Part shown: positions 14,092 through 21,673 of the stretch, piece by piece | How the letters are laid out: each line of letters starts with the position of its first letter | Numbering within the stretch: position 1 is the stretch's first letter | Assembly (NCBI GenBank): GCA_937916195.1 | Contig: CALFTO010000014.1 | Span: 1 to 29,217, forward strand | Direction: 5' to 3' | Length of the DNA stretch: 29,217 nt | Source: an uncultured Clostridia bacterium | Lineage (GTDB): Bacteria > Bacillota > Clostridia > Oscillospirales > Acutalibacteraceae | Notes under the pieces: model-generated | Databases searched by the model: none | What the model saw: the letters and a program-made list of their open reading frames with translations, nothing else | Told to the model about the DNA's origin: nothing | Made by a program: the position numbers and the translations under genes

Positions 14092-15279
14092 TTATATCTC
14101 CGAAAACGGATTATAAATATTTTGCTGACTAACGTCAATTAATTCTCTTTGCTGATTATATCGGTAAAAGCTCAAAATCAAACCGATTGCAATATAAATA
14201 CAAAGGTTTGAAGAACCGCCTGCGCTGAAGAAGGGGAGTGTAATACCAATAACAGGCAAAAACATTAAGCACATACCAACATTGATAATAACTTGTCCGC
14301 CAATCATAGCCGCAACACCATAGCACATTATTTTAGTGTTACCTATTTTATCGTGCTTGCCTGTTCTTGCAATTCTAATAACAATTGCAGTTAATAAGAA
14401 CAGTGCAATAAAGCAGCCTACAAGACCTAATTCTTCGCCCACAACTGTAAAAATCATATCGTTTTCAGCTTCGGGAATTGCATCGGGTGTTTGGGTAAGT
14501 GTGCCTTGGAACAAGCCTTGTCCCGTTATTCCTCCACTACCCAAAGCGGTCATACCGCGTTGTTGCTGATAAATTACATCAGGGTAAAGTTCTGGATAAA
14601 CCAATGCTAAAAATCTTTCTTTTTGAATATTGTCAAGCAAGAATACCCAAGCAAGCGGTAAAGCGGCAACAACTAAAAGTCCGCCCGCTAAGAAATATCC
14701 CCAATGAAGCCCTGCTACAAAAAGCATAGCTACTGCAATAATCATAAATACAAGTGCCGAGCCCATATCACCCGATTTAATAACAAGTCCAACGGGAATG
14801 ATTGCATGAACACCAAGCTGAATAATTGAAAGCGGATGATTAATATTGCTTTTCAGCCTTTCAAGGTGAACACCAAAGGTAATGATAAAACCGATTTTTA
14901 CAAGCTCCGATGGCTGAAAAAAGATACCTGTACTACCAATTTTAAGCCATGTTTTTGCATCGGGACGTTCCGGCGGGCCTACACCAACGAGCATTGTAAG
15001 TATCATTATTCCTATACAGAACAATGCAATAAAAGGTGTCATTCTTATAATAAACTCATAGTCAATCAGCGAGATTATAAGTGCCATAATGATACCTGCT
15101 GTGACCGCAAGTGCCATGACCGTAAAGTCACGAGAGAATTTTTCACCCTCGCCAACTGTCCAAAGTGTTGCACTTAATACACTGACACAACCGAACGCCG
15201 ATGCCAAAGCACAAAGCAACAAAAGTATTTTATCCGTTTCTTTTATGAAATTTTTTACAGTTTTAAAAACTTTTTTCAT
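14092..15279 (-). CDS. rodA: RodA/FtsW/SpoVE family peptidoglycan glycosyltransferase
   Basis: A SEDS-family polytopic membrane protein of 395 aa with about ten membrane helices. Family motifs: TWLKIGSTGIFFQPSELVKI, the large outer loop with YPDVIYQQQRGMTALGSGG, AENDMIFTVVGEELG and LPVIGITLPFFSAGGSS (most homologues have SYGGSS). SEDS proteins polymerise lipid II into glycan strands together with a class B penicillin-binding protein. RodA is preferred over FtsW because of length and the lack of a nearby division cluster, but SpoVE-like function cannot be excluded. Its ATG overlaps the TGA of the DUF4091 gene (ATGA, 15276-15279), so translation is coupled. No partner penicillin-binding protein is in the window. 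Confidence 0.85.
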   Translation of the reverse strand: MKKVFKTVKNFIKETDKILLLLCALASAFGCVSVLSATLWTVGEGEKFSRDFTVMALAVTAGIIMALIISLIDYEFIIRMTPFIALFCIGIMILTMLVGVGPPERPDAKTWLKIGSTGIFFQPSELVKIGFIITFGVHLERLKSNINHPLSIIQLGVHAIIPVGLVIKSGDMGSALVFMIIAVAMLFVAGLHWGYFLAGGLLVVAALPLAWVFLLDNIQKERFLALVYPELYPDVIYQQQRGMTALGSGGITGQGLFQGTLTQTPDAIPEAENDMIFTVVGEELGLVGCFIALFLLTAIVIRIARTGKHDKIGNTKIMCYGVAAMIGGQVIINVGMCLMFLPVIGITLPFFSAGGSSNLCIYIAIGLILSFYRYNQQRELIDVSQQNIYNPFSEI

Positions 15280-16907
15280 TTCATATTTTCCTTAATTTTT
15301 GAATTAATTTTTTCTCTTGTATTGAGTAACCACTCATCTGAGTGAGGATACTCTGAAAATGTGATTGAATGCTTGCCGTTTTCTTCAATAATGTCAAGGC
15401 AGGTCTTTTTATCTGTAAGTTTTTCAAGAGTGTTAAGTGCCGCCATATCTTGCAAAGCATCATAAAAGACCTTTAATCTTATTGAGTGGTGAGCAGTGCC
15501 GTCTTCAGCGGGGTAAACCACATAACTGTCACCTGATGGGAATTCTTTGCCCGCGTCACTAACTTCATATGGGTTTATAACCGATTTTGAAAGTCGGGTA
15601 TAATAGAAATTATATCCCCAATGCAAAAAACCTACAACATCAAATTTGAACATTTGATAGCCAATAACTCTTGTACGGATTGAATCGTTGCAGAAAAATC
15701 TGTTGGCAACATTTTTTTTGTTCTGCGCACTGCAGTAATATGTCCACAATTCATCAGTTTTGCCGATGAATTTGTCAATATGGTCATTTGAGGGGATTGG
15801 TGTTGTAACAATTCCCAATTTGTAGAACCATACATCAGACAATGCATCAACAATTTTGTAACTCTTATAAAGCTTATGTATCAGCTTTGATGCCTTTGAA
15901 TAGGGGCGAAGCATTGAAAAATTCGGCTCGTCGCTTACGTGGATTAATACTCTGTCTTTAAGGTTTCGTTCTTCAAGATATTTTTTGAATTCAACAGAGA
16001 AATCTGTCAAGAATTTTTTATATTCTTTTGATGCTGCTTTTGTTTCCCAGCCAAATATTTTTTTGTGTTCACCATCAACGGTTGCCATAATTTTTGGCGC
16101 ATGATTTGCACCCCATTGAGTAAAGAAATGTGCCATTTCAAAATACTTTATTCCGCATCTTTCCGCCATTTCAATCCATTGAGTGAGTTTGTCAAAGTTA
16201 AATGAATACACACCATTGTTAAGTGTAACATCAACCAACTGAACAGTTGGTCTTTCTTTGCCTTTTTCAGTGTCAAGCGGGGGAGTGAAAATTGGGGTTA
16301 GTACACAACTCATACCGTATTCGTTGGCCGTTTTTAAAAAGTTTTCGGTAACACGCCAATACTCATCTGAAAATGCTTCAAATTTGTAGTGTGACATTAA
16401 ACAGTCAGTATGGAACCAACAAGTATAAATAAAGTCATTAAAATTAAGACTGCAGTCAATAATTTCAATATTTAATGAAGTTTCTGCAATAGAAATATCG
16501 TTTTCTTTTACTGAAATTATAAGCTCATTATTACCAATATTGTCTTTATCAGCATTAACCTCAACCCAAAATACATTAATACCTTTTACAATGTTGATTT
16601 CGTTCTCAACCGGTAATAATAAATCGGGGTAATATCCGTCTTTGCTGTATCTAAAATAATCATCAGAGCCCTTAAACATCGGAAAATCAGATTTTATATG
16701 TTCAACAGAATATTTACAAATATCTTTAATGTTAGTGTTTATTGTAAGTGTGCCCTTAAAATCTTTTTCACTTTCAATAACAACCTGAAAAGATTTCTTC
16801 TCGTTGTTAAGCATAGAAAAGTTAGACAAAGTATTTTCGGGCACTTTGTCCTCATGATAAAGCTTTTCAAGTGACGAAATTACTTTAATTGTTGCAGAAT
16901 TGCTCAA
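15276..16907 (-). CDS. DUF4091 / GH123-like glycoside hydrolase, cytoplasmic
   Basis: A 543-aa protein with an N-terminal beta-sandwich (about 1-155) and a TIM-barrel-like domain (about 165-540) resembling the DUF4091/GH123 family. The neighbouring acid pair Asp326-Glu327 in HVSDEPNF fits the substrate-assisted catalytic pair of GH123 N-acetyl-beta-galactosaminidases. Aromatic segments such as ELWTYYCS and FLHWGYNFYY fit a sugar pocket. There is no signal peptide, so it should be cytoplasmic. I start it at TTG 16907, because GGAGTG lies 7 bases upstream; a TTG at 16922 would precede that ribosome site and have none of its own. Its stop overlaps the rodA start. Substrate is unknown; an amino sugar is likely from the family. 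Confidence 0.8.
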   Translation of the reverse strand: MSNSATIKVISSLEKLYHEDKVPENTLSNFSMLNNEKKSFQVVIESEKDFKGTLTINTNIKDICKYSVEHIKSDFPMFKGSDDYFRYSKDGYYPDLLLPVENEINIVKGINVFWVEVNADKDNIGNNELIISVKENDISIAETSLNIEIIDCSLNFNDFIYTCWFHTDCLMSHYKFEAFSDEYWRVTENFLKTANEYGMSCVLTPIFTPPLDTEKGKERPTVQLVDVTLNNGVYSFNFDKLTQWIEMAERCGIKYFEMAHFFTQWGANHAPKIMATVDGEHKKIFGWETKAASKEYKKFLTDFSVEFKKYLEERNLKDRVLIHVSDEPNFSMLRPYSKASKLIHKLYKSYKIVDALSDVWFYKLGIVTTPIPSNDHIDKFIGKTDELWTYYCSAQNKKNVANRFFCNDSIRTRVIGYQMFKFDVVGFLHWGYNFYYTRLSKSVINPYEVSDAGKEFPSGDSYVVYPAEDGTAHHSIRLKVFYDALQDMAALNTLEKLTDKKTCLDIIEENGKHSITFSEYPHSDEWLLNTREKINSKIKENMK

Positions 16908-16936
16908 TTTATACCACTCCAAAATAATTTATATAA

Positions 16937-16965
16937 ATTTTAGCCCATTTTTACTGATTTGTAAA
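16937..16965 (-). promoter_or_regulatory. Promoter of the DUF4091-rodA operon
   Basis: Minus strand: -35 TTTACA (16965-16960), 17-bp spacer, -10 TAAAAT (16942-16937), about 30 bp before TTG 16907. It is divergent from the typA promoter. Confidence 0.55.
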
Positions 16966-16998
16966 GTATATTGAGCCTAATTTAGTGTTATTTTATCC

Positions 16999-17027
16999 TT
17001 GCAGAATGGATTATATAGTGGTAAAAT
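16999..17027 (+). promoter_or_regulatory. Promoter of typA
   Basis: -35 TTGCAG (16999-17004), 17-bp spacer, -10 TAAAAT (17022-17027), 33 bp before the TTG start. It likely serves typA and the mreB-like gene. Confidence 0.55.
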
Positions 17028-17060
17028 ATATAGTCGAAATTAAAAGTGCAGGTGAAAATC

Positions 17061-18881
17061 TTGAAAAGAAGAGAAGATGTAAGAAATATAGCAATAATTG
17101 CCCACGTTGACCACGGTAAAACCACATTGGTTGATGAGCTTTTGAAGCAGAGCGGTATTTTTAGAAGTAACGAGGTTGTTCAAGACAGAGTTATGGACTC
17201 AAATGACCTTGAAAGAGAACGCGGAATTACAATTCTTTCTAAAAATACTTCTGTTCATTATAAGGATATTAAAATCAATATTGTTGACACCCCAGGTCAC
17301 GCTGACTTTGGCGGTGAGGTTGAGCGAATTCTAACAATGGTAGACGGAGTTTTACTTCTTGTTGACGCCTTTGAGGGTTGTATGCCTCAAACCCGATTTG
17401 TTCTTAAAAAGGCACTTGGGCTTAATAAAAAGGTTGTAGTTGTTGTAAATAAAATTGACCGCCCCGGTGCTCGTCCCGCTGAGGTAATCGACGAAGTGCT
17501 TGACTTATTTATTGAGCTTGGTGCAAGTGACGAACAGATTGAATTCCCTGTAATCTATGCATCAGCACGCGACGGTTATTCATCACTTGAGCCCAACGTA
17601 CGCGAGGGTGATATGCGTCCACTTTTCGACGCTATTATCGAGAATATTGAAGCTCCTGCAGGTGACATTGATGCACCACTTCAAGTGCTTTTTTCAAGCC
17701 TTGATTATGATGATTACATCGGCAGAATTGGTGTTGGTAGAGTTGAAAGAGGCAGAATTAACCGCAATGATTTGGTGACACTTTGCAAAACTGACGGAAG
17801 CCAAGAAAATGTCAGAATTTCTCGTCTTTATCAATTTGAGGGACTTAAGCGAGTAGAGGTTGAAAGTGCCGCAATCGGTGATATTATCTGTATTTCGGGT
17901 ATTACTGACCTTAATATCGGTGAAACAATCTGTTCACCTGATTGTGTTGAGCCTCTTCCATTTGTTAAAATTGATGAGCCAACTCTCTCTATGAACTTTA
18001 TTGTTAATGACAGCCCATTTGCAGGTAAAGAGGGTAAATTTGTAACCTCTCGAAATCTTCGTGACCGTCTTTTCAAAGAGGTTGAAACAAATGTAAGTAT
18101 GCGTGTTGAAGAAACAGAATCAACTGATACTTTTAAGGTTTCTGGTCGCGGTGAATTGCACCTTTCAATTCTTATTGAAACTATGCGCCGTCAGGGTTAT
18201 GAATTTCAGGTTTCACGCCCTAAGGTAATCACAAAATTTGAAAATGGTGTACTTTTAGAGCCAATGGAATTGCTCATTGTTGAAGTTCCCGAAGAATATG
18301 TTGGTGCCGTTATGATGAAAATTGGTGCTCGTCGTGGTGAACTTGAAAATATGGGCACTCGTGATGGCGGTTCAACTCACCTTGAGTTTAAAATTCCTGC
18401 GCGTGGTCTTATTGGATACCGTTCAGAGTTTATGACCGATACTAATGGCAACGGTATTATGAACAATCTTTTCGCAGGTTATGAAGAATACAAGGGTGAA
18501 ATTGAAACCCGTGAAAGAGGCTCAATTGTTGTCCATGAAACAGGCGAAAGCACTGCCTATGGTCTGTTTAACACTCAGGACAGAGGTCGTTTATTTATCG
18601 GTCCAGGTGTTCCTGTTTATGAGGGTATGATTGTGGGCGAATGTGCAAAGAGTGAAGATATTGTTTGTAATGTATGTAAAACAAAGCACCTTACAAATAC
18701 TCGTGCATCAGGCTCTGACGACGCTCTGCGTCTGGTTCCTCATACAACTTTAAGCCTTGAGCAATCAATGGAATTCATTAAAGATGACGAGCTTATGGAG
18801 GTTACACCAACAAATATAAGACTTCGTAAAACAATTCTTTCAAAGGAATTGCGAATGAAGCAACAGTTTAAAAAGAAATAA
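17061..18881 (+). CDS. typA: Ribosome-binding GTPase TypA/BipA
   Basis: Translational GTPase of the EF-G family that acts in 50S assembly and stress growth. The 606-aa protein shows G1 AHVDHGKTT (14-22), RERGITI, G3 DTPGHADFGGE (76-86), G4 NKIDRPGARP, then the beta-barrel, EF-G-like domains III and V, and the TypA-specific C-terminal domain ending near LSLEQSMEFIKDDELMEVTP. I start it at TTG 17061 (MKRREDVRNIAI), because AGGTG lies 6 bases upstream; an in-frame GTG at 17046 would place this ribosome site inside the gene. Only 31 bp separate it from the mreB-like gene, with no terminator. Confidence 0.95.
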   Translation: MKRREDVRNIAIIAHVDHGKTTLVDELLKQSGIFRSNEVVQDRVMDSNDLERERGITILSKNTSVHYKDIKINIVDTPGHADFGGEVERILTMVDGVLLLVDAFEGCMPQTRFVLKKALGLNKKVVVVVNKIDRPGARPAEVIDEVLDLFIELGASDEQIEFPVIYASARDGYSSLEPNVREGDMRPLFDAIIENIEAPAGDIDAPLQVLFSSLDYDDYIGRIGVGRVERGRINRNDLVTLCKTDGSQENVRISRLYQFEGLKRVEVESAAIGDIICISGITDLNIGETICSPDCVEPLPFVKIDEPTLSMNFIVNDSPFAGKEGKFVTSRNLRDRLFKEVETNVSMRVEETESTDTFKVSGRGELHLSILIETMRRQGYEFQVSRPKVITKFENGVLLEPMELLIVEVPEEYVGAVMMKIGARRGELENMGTRDGGSTHLEFKIPARGLIGYRSEFMTDTNGNGIMNNLFAGYEEYKGEIETRERGSIVVHETGESTAYGLFNTQDRGRLFIGPGVPVYEGMIVGECAKSEDIVCNVCKTKHLTNTRASGSDDALRLVPHTTLSLEQSMEFIKDDELMEVTPTNIRLRKTILSKELRMKQQFKKK

Positions 18882-18912
18882 TTAGCTGTAAATTTATTTA
18901 GGAGGTGACACT

Positions 18913-19962
18913 GTGAAAGGAATGAAAATCGGTATTGATTTCGGATCTTCTTCTCTCAAAATTTTTGCAGAGGGTAAGGGCGTTGTGGTTGATGAGCCGT
19001 CAATTGTTGCAGTTGAAACTGAAACGGGCAAGCCGATAGCCTTTGGCAAGGCGGCAGATGCGGTTTATGGCAGATGCGTTGACGATATCAAGGTTGTAAA
19101 AGTAATTCGTAATGGTGTCATTTCTGACTTTGTTATGGCAGAGCGAATGCTTCGTTACTATTTACAACGTGTTTGCGGTAACAGAATTTATAAGCCTAAT
19201 GTCATAATTTCACTTTCAACCGATATTTCGAGCCTTGAGAAAAAGACATTTCTTGATGTTGTCACGTTGGCAGGTGCGGGCAGAGTTTGTATGGTTGAGG
19301 GAATTCTCGCCTCTGCTTTCGGCGCTAATGTGGCTACTGATAAAATTGGTGGCAGAATGGTGCTTGATATTGGACATCAGCTTACAGAATTCGCTGTTGT
19401 TTCTATGGGTAGCATTGCCGCAAGCGGTGTCATTCGCCGTGGCAGTGACGAAATTGATAAGGCCATCATTAAACACTTAAAAAAAGACCGAGATATTAAC
19501 ATTGGTCCTCATACTGCACGTGAAATTAAAAACAAAATCACTTCGGCTGAACAAAGAGATTGTGAAACTGCATTAATGGTTTCTGGCAAAAGTAACCTTG
19601 ATGAAATGCCGATTTCATTTGAGATTACTTCAACTGAGATTTTTCCTTTTGTAGATGAACAGATTTCCGCACTTGTTCAGGATATTCACGCAGAAATGCA
19701 GAATATTCCGCCCGAATTACTTGCCGATGCTGCAGACCACGGAATATTGCTTTGTGGTGGCGGAGCTTTAATCTTTGATATCGCCGAAAGAATTGAGAAG
19801 GAAACAAGTATTCGCTGTGAAGTAATGGAAGAGCCGAGGCTCACAAAAATCAAGGGCTTGGGCACTTTGATGATGGATGATAAGCTTCTTGAAAATAACG
19901 GCTACCGTTTCATTTTCAAGGACGAAATCCGAGAAAGAATAAGAAAGTTTGATAAGATATAA
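18913..19962 (+). CDS. MreB-like actin homologue with altered nucleotide-binding motifs
   Basis: A 349-aa bacterial actin-fold protein aligning with MreB over its whole length: GIDFGSSSLKIF (7-18; MreB GIDLGTANT), GVISDF (68-73), VDEPSIVAVET, DIGHQLTEFAVVSMG (152-166; MreB DIGGGTTE), GILLCGGGALI (277-287), and GLGTLM near the end. Phosphate-1 Asp9 and Asp152 remain, as does the adenosine GGG (282-284). The phosphate-2 GGGT is replaced by HQL, and the EEPFAAAIGA segment, which includes the proposed catalytic Glu, reads VEGILASAFGA (128-138). ATP binding or hydrolysis may therefore be impaired. GTG start with a full GGAGGTGA. It likely acts with envelope growth, but perhaps as a regulator rather than a filament motor; mreC and mreD do not follow. 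Confidence 0.85.
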   Translation: MKGMKIGIDFGSSSLKIFAEGKGVVVDEPSIVAVETETGKPIAFGKAADAVYGRCVDDIKVVKVIRNGVISDFVMAERMLRYYLQRVCGNRIYKPNVIISLSTDISSLEKKTFLDVVTLAGAGRVCMVEGILASAFGANVATDKIGGRMVLDIGHQLTEFAVVSMGSIAASGVIRRGSDEIDKAIIKHLKKDRDINIGPHTAREIKNKITSAEQRDCETALMVSGKSNLDEMPISFEITSTEIFPFVDEQISALVQDIHAEMQNIPPELLADAADHGILLCGGGALIFDIAERIEKETSIRCEVMEEPRLTKIKGLGTLMMDDKLLENNGYRFIFKDEIRERIRKFDKI

Positions 19963-19967
19963 TAAAC

Positions 19968-19996
19968 AACCACCCGTCAAACGGGTGGTTTTTCTT
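19968..19996 (+). terminator. Hairpin with T-run after the mreB-like gene; twin of the hairpin at 20641
   Basis: Perfect 10-bp stem AACCACCCGT (19968-19977) / ACGGGTGGTT (19981-19990), loop CAA, followed by TTTCTT. It starts 6 bp after the mreB-like stop. It is nearly identical to the hairpin at 20641-20663, with compensatory C-G to G-C changes, so it may be an end structure of the IS element that also ends mreB transcription. Confidence 0.8.
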
Positions 19997-20024
19997 ATGC
20001 GGGCATAGCCCTCTGTTCTTCGCG

Positions 20025-20038
20025 ACGCGTGAACGCGT
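20025..20038. repeat. Small palindrome in the right end of the IS200-type element
   Basis: ACGCG (20025-20029), loop TGAA, CGCGT (20034-20038). The same ACGCGT core occurs in both arms of the hairpin at 20641. It is a candidate TnpA recognition hairpin at the right end. Confidence 0.5.
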
Positions 20039-20068
20039 AAGTCAGTCTGCCACCTGCGTGTGTAGCAA

Positions 20069-20530
20069 CTACTTTTTACTCTTGAACGGACTTACTCCGC
20101 TTATTATTAATTGCTCTCCTAACTGGTCTTCCTTCAGTTGGTTTTGTATATACTCCGCAATTCGGCTTTCGTTCTTTCCTACTGTATCTACATAGTATCC
20201 TTTACACCAAAATTCTCGGTTACGATACTTGTATTTTAGTTCGCCGAATTGCTCATACAACATTGTACTACTTTTTCCTTTTAGATACCCCATGAAACTT
20301 GACACTGCATATTTCGGTGGTATCTCTACCAGCATATGTATATGGTCTGGGCATATTTCTGCTTCTATTATATTTACGCCTTTCCATTCACACAACTGTC
20401 TTAATATTTTTCCTATTTCTACTTTCTTCTCTTTGTAAAATACTTTCCTCCTATACTTTGGTGCAAATACTATATGATATTTGCAATTCCATTTCGTATG
20501 TGATAAACTATTGATGTCATTCAATCCCAT
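20069..20530 (-). CDS. tnpA: IS200/IS605 family Y1 transposase TnpA
   Basis: HUH-type single-strand transposase of 153 aa, normal length. It has the metal-binding DHIHMLVEIP (about residues 62-71, HIH being the HUH-type motif), the N-terminal KWNCKYHIVFAPKYRRKV and the catalytic tyrosine region FWCKGYYVDTVGKNESRI near residues 107-124. No frameshift or stop is seen, so it may be active. ATG 20530 has GGAG upstream (minus-strand GAAGGAGTGAA). The upstream stretch 20560-20580 holds a GTGC/GCAC-ended dyad, which may limit its translation, as the 5' leader does in IS200. No tnpB or omega-RNA candidate is present. Confidence 0.93.
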   Translation of the reverse strand: MGLNDINSLSHTKWNCKYHIVFAPKYRRKVFYKEKKVEIGKILRQLCEWKGVNIIEAEICPDHIHMLVEIPPKYAVSSFMGYLKGKSSTMLYEQFGELKYKYRNREFWCKGYYVDTVGKNESRIAEYIQNQLKEDQLGEQLIISGVSPFKSKK

Positions 20531-20640
20531 TGAATGTTCACTCCTTCGTATTTTTATTCGTGCAGTTGGCAGACCGCACCTTTATTATATACGTTGGAGT
20601 TTTTACTTTCTATATCGTCCTCACCGATTAATCTTTCCCG

Positions 20641-20663
20641 AACCACGCGTCTAACGCGTGGTT
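20641..20663. repeat. Left-end hairpin of the IS200-type element
   Basis: Perfect 10-bp stem AACCACGCGT (20641-20650) / ACGCGTGGTT (20654-20663), loop CTA. Compared with the hairpin at 19968, the stem pair C-G at position 7 from the base is swapped to G-C and the loop is CTA in place of CAA; the rest is the same and in the same orientation. Confidence 0.7.
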
Positions 20664-20671
20664 TTACTATA

Positions 20672-20703
20672 CAAGAAAAGCAGAGCTTAAGCTCTGCTTT
20701 TAA
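20672..20703 (-). terminator. Terminator of the asnB-ldh operon
   Basis: A perfect 26-base palindrome (20676-20701) with half AAAAGCAGAGCTT; realistic loop TTAA. On the minus strand it ends in CTTTTCTTGT, giving a short T-run. It lies only 5 bp from the ldh stop and 12 bp from the IS hairpin. Confidence 0.72.
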
Positions 20704-20705
20704 CT

Positions 20706-21662
20706 TTAAAAGCCAATTTGCTTTGCAGTTTCTTTTAAGAAATTACAAGAATTTATAAACGCTTTTTCTTCATCTTCTTTCAGGTCAAGAACTATTATAT
20801 CCTCAACCCCATTTCTGCCTATTATTGCGGGCAAGCCTGCATAAATGCCGTTTATTCCATATTGTCCTTTTAATAAAACAGAGCAAGTCAAAGCACTTTT
20901 TTCGTCACCAAAAATTGCTCTTACAATTCGCACAAGTGCCATTCCTATTCCGTAATATGTGGCAGATTTTGCTCTTATAATTTCTTGCGCCGCACCCGTA
21001 ACATTTTTACTGATGTTGTTTAAATCCTCAAGCTTAAATTTACCATTTGAGTGGTCGATAACATCAAAAATGCTTTTAGTTGTGATATATGCCTGCGACC
21101 AAGGCACAATTTCACTGTCACCGTGCTCACCAATTACATAAGCGTGTACATTTCGCGGGTCAATTGAGAAGTAATCTCCAAGTAAATATCGAAGTCTCGC
21201 GGTATCAAGTGTTGTACCGCTACCAATAACTCTTGAGGGGTCAAAGCCTGACAATTCAAGAGTTATTTTTGTCATTATATCAACAGGATTTGTTGCAACA
21301 AGAAAAATACCCTCAAATCCACTTTTTACAACAGGGTCTATAATTGAGCGGAACACCTCATAATTTCGGTGTAAAAGTGCTATTCTGCCTTCGCCATCTT
21401 TTTGGTTTACACCCGCGGCAATAACTACAATATCAGCATCACAGCAATCACAGTATTCGCCGTCAAAAATCAACATATTTCTTTTTGCGAAGGGGAGACC
21501 GTGATTTAAGTCCATTGCCTCACCGTGTGCTTTAACTTTGTTTATGTCTATAAGCACAAGCTGGTCACATTCACCGCTATTTAAGAGTGCATAAGCAAAG
21601 CTCATACCAACAAATCCCGTTCCAATTAGCGCTACCTTTTTTAAATCTGTTTTTTTCTTCAT
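20706..21662 (-). CDS. ldh: L-lactate dehydrogenase
   Basis: Reduces pyruvate to L-lactate with NADH, a fermentation end step in the cytoplasm. The 318-aa protein has the Rossmann GTGFVG (14-19), Asp39 for NADH, the substrate loop NQKDGEGR with specificity Gln87 and Arg93, substrate-side Asp153 and Arg156 (LDTAR), and catalytic His180 in GEHGDSE. Gln at the specificity position favours lactate over malate dehydrogenase. One oddity is GEGR in place of the usual GETR or GESR. Start ATG 21662 follows AGGTG. It lies 11 bp after asnB on the same strand, so the two are co-transcribed. Confidence 0.94.
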   Translation of the reverse strand: MKKKTDLKKVALIGTGFVGMSFAYALLNSGECDQLVLIDINKVKAHGEAMDLNHGLPFAKRNMLIFDGEYCDCCDADIVVIAAGVNQKDGEGRIALLHRNYEVFRSIIDPVVKSGFEGIFLVATNPVDIMTKITLELSGFDPSRVIGSGTTLDTARLRYLLGDYFSIDPRNVHAYVIGEHGDSEIVPWSQAYITTKSIFDVIDHSNGKFKLEDLNNISKNVTGAAQEIIRAKSATYYGIGMALVRIVRAIFGDEKSALTCSVLLKGQYGINGIYAGLPAIIGRNGVEDIIVLDLKEDEEKAFINSCNFLKETAKQIGF

Positions 21663-21673
21663 ATTTTCACCTA

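Larger units (their letters stand above)
19968..20663 (-). mobile_element. IS200-type insertion sequence carrying only tnpA
   Basis: A single Y1 transposase gene with no tnpB, flanked by short imperfect palindromes and lying between gene ends. The distance between the outer twin hairpins, about 695 bp, agrees with the usual IS200 size of about 700 bp, so I use them as approximate borders. IS200/IS605 elements move as single strands, recognise subterminal hairpins, and make no target duplication, so exact ends cannot be read here. In the tnpA direction the left end is near 20663 and the right end near 19968. The element looks intact and sits without disrupting any gene. Confidence 0.65.

Noticed and set aside
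14836..15177. 113-aa open frame on the plus strand
   Set aside because: It is the antisense shadow of rodA, rich in Cys, Lys and His, with no start signal.
19968..20663. IS605 or TnpB/omega-RNA system
   Set aside because: Only tnpA is present; there is no TnpB reading frame or remnant on either side, so it is an IS200-type unit.
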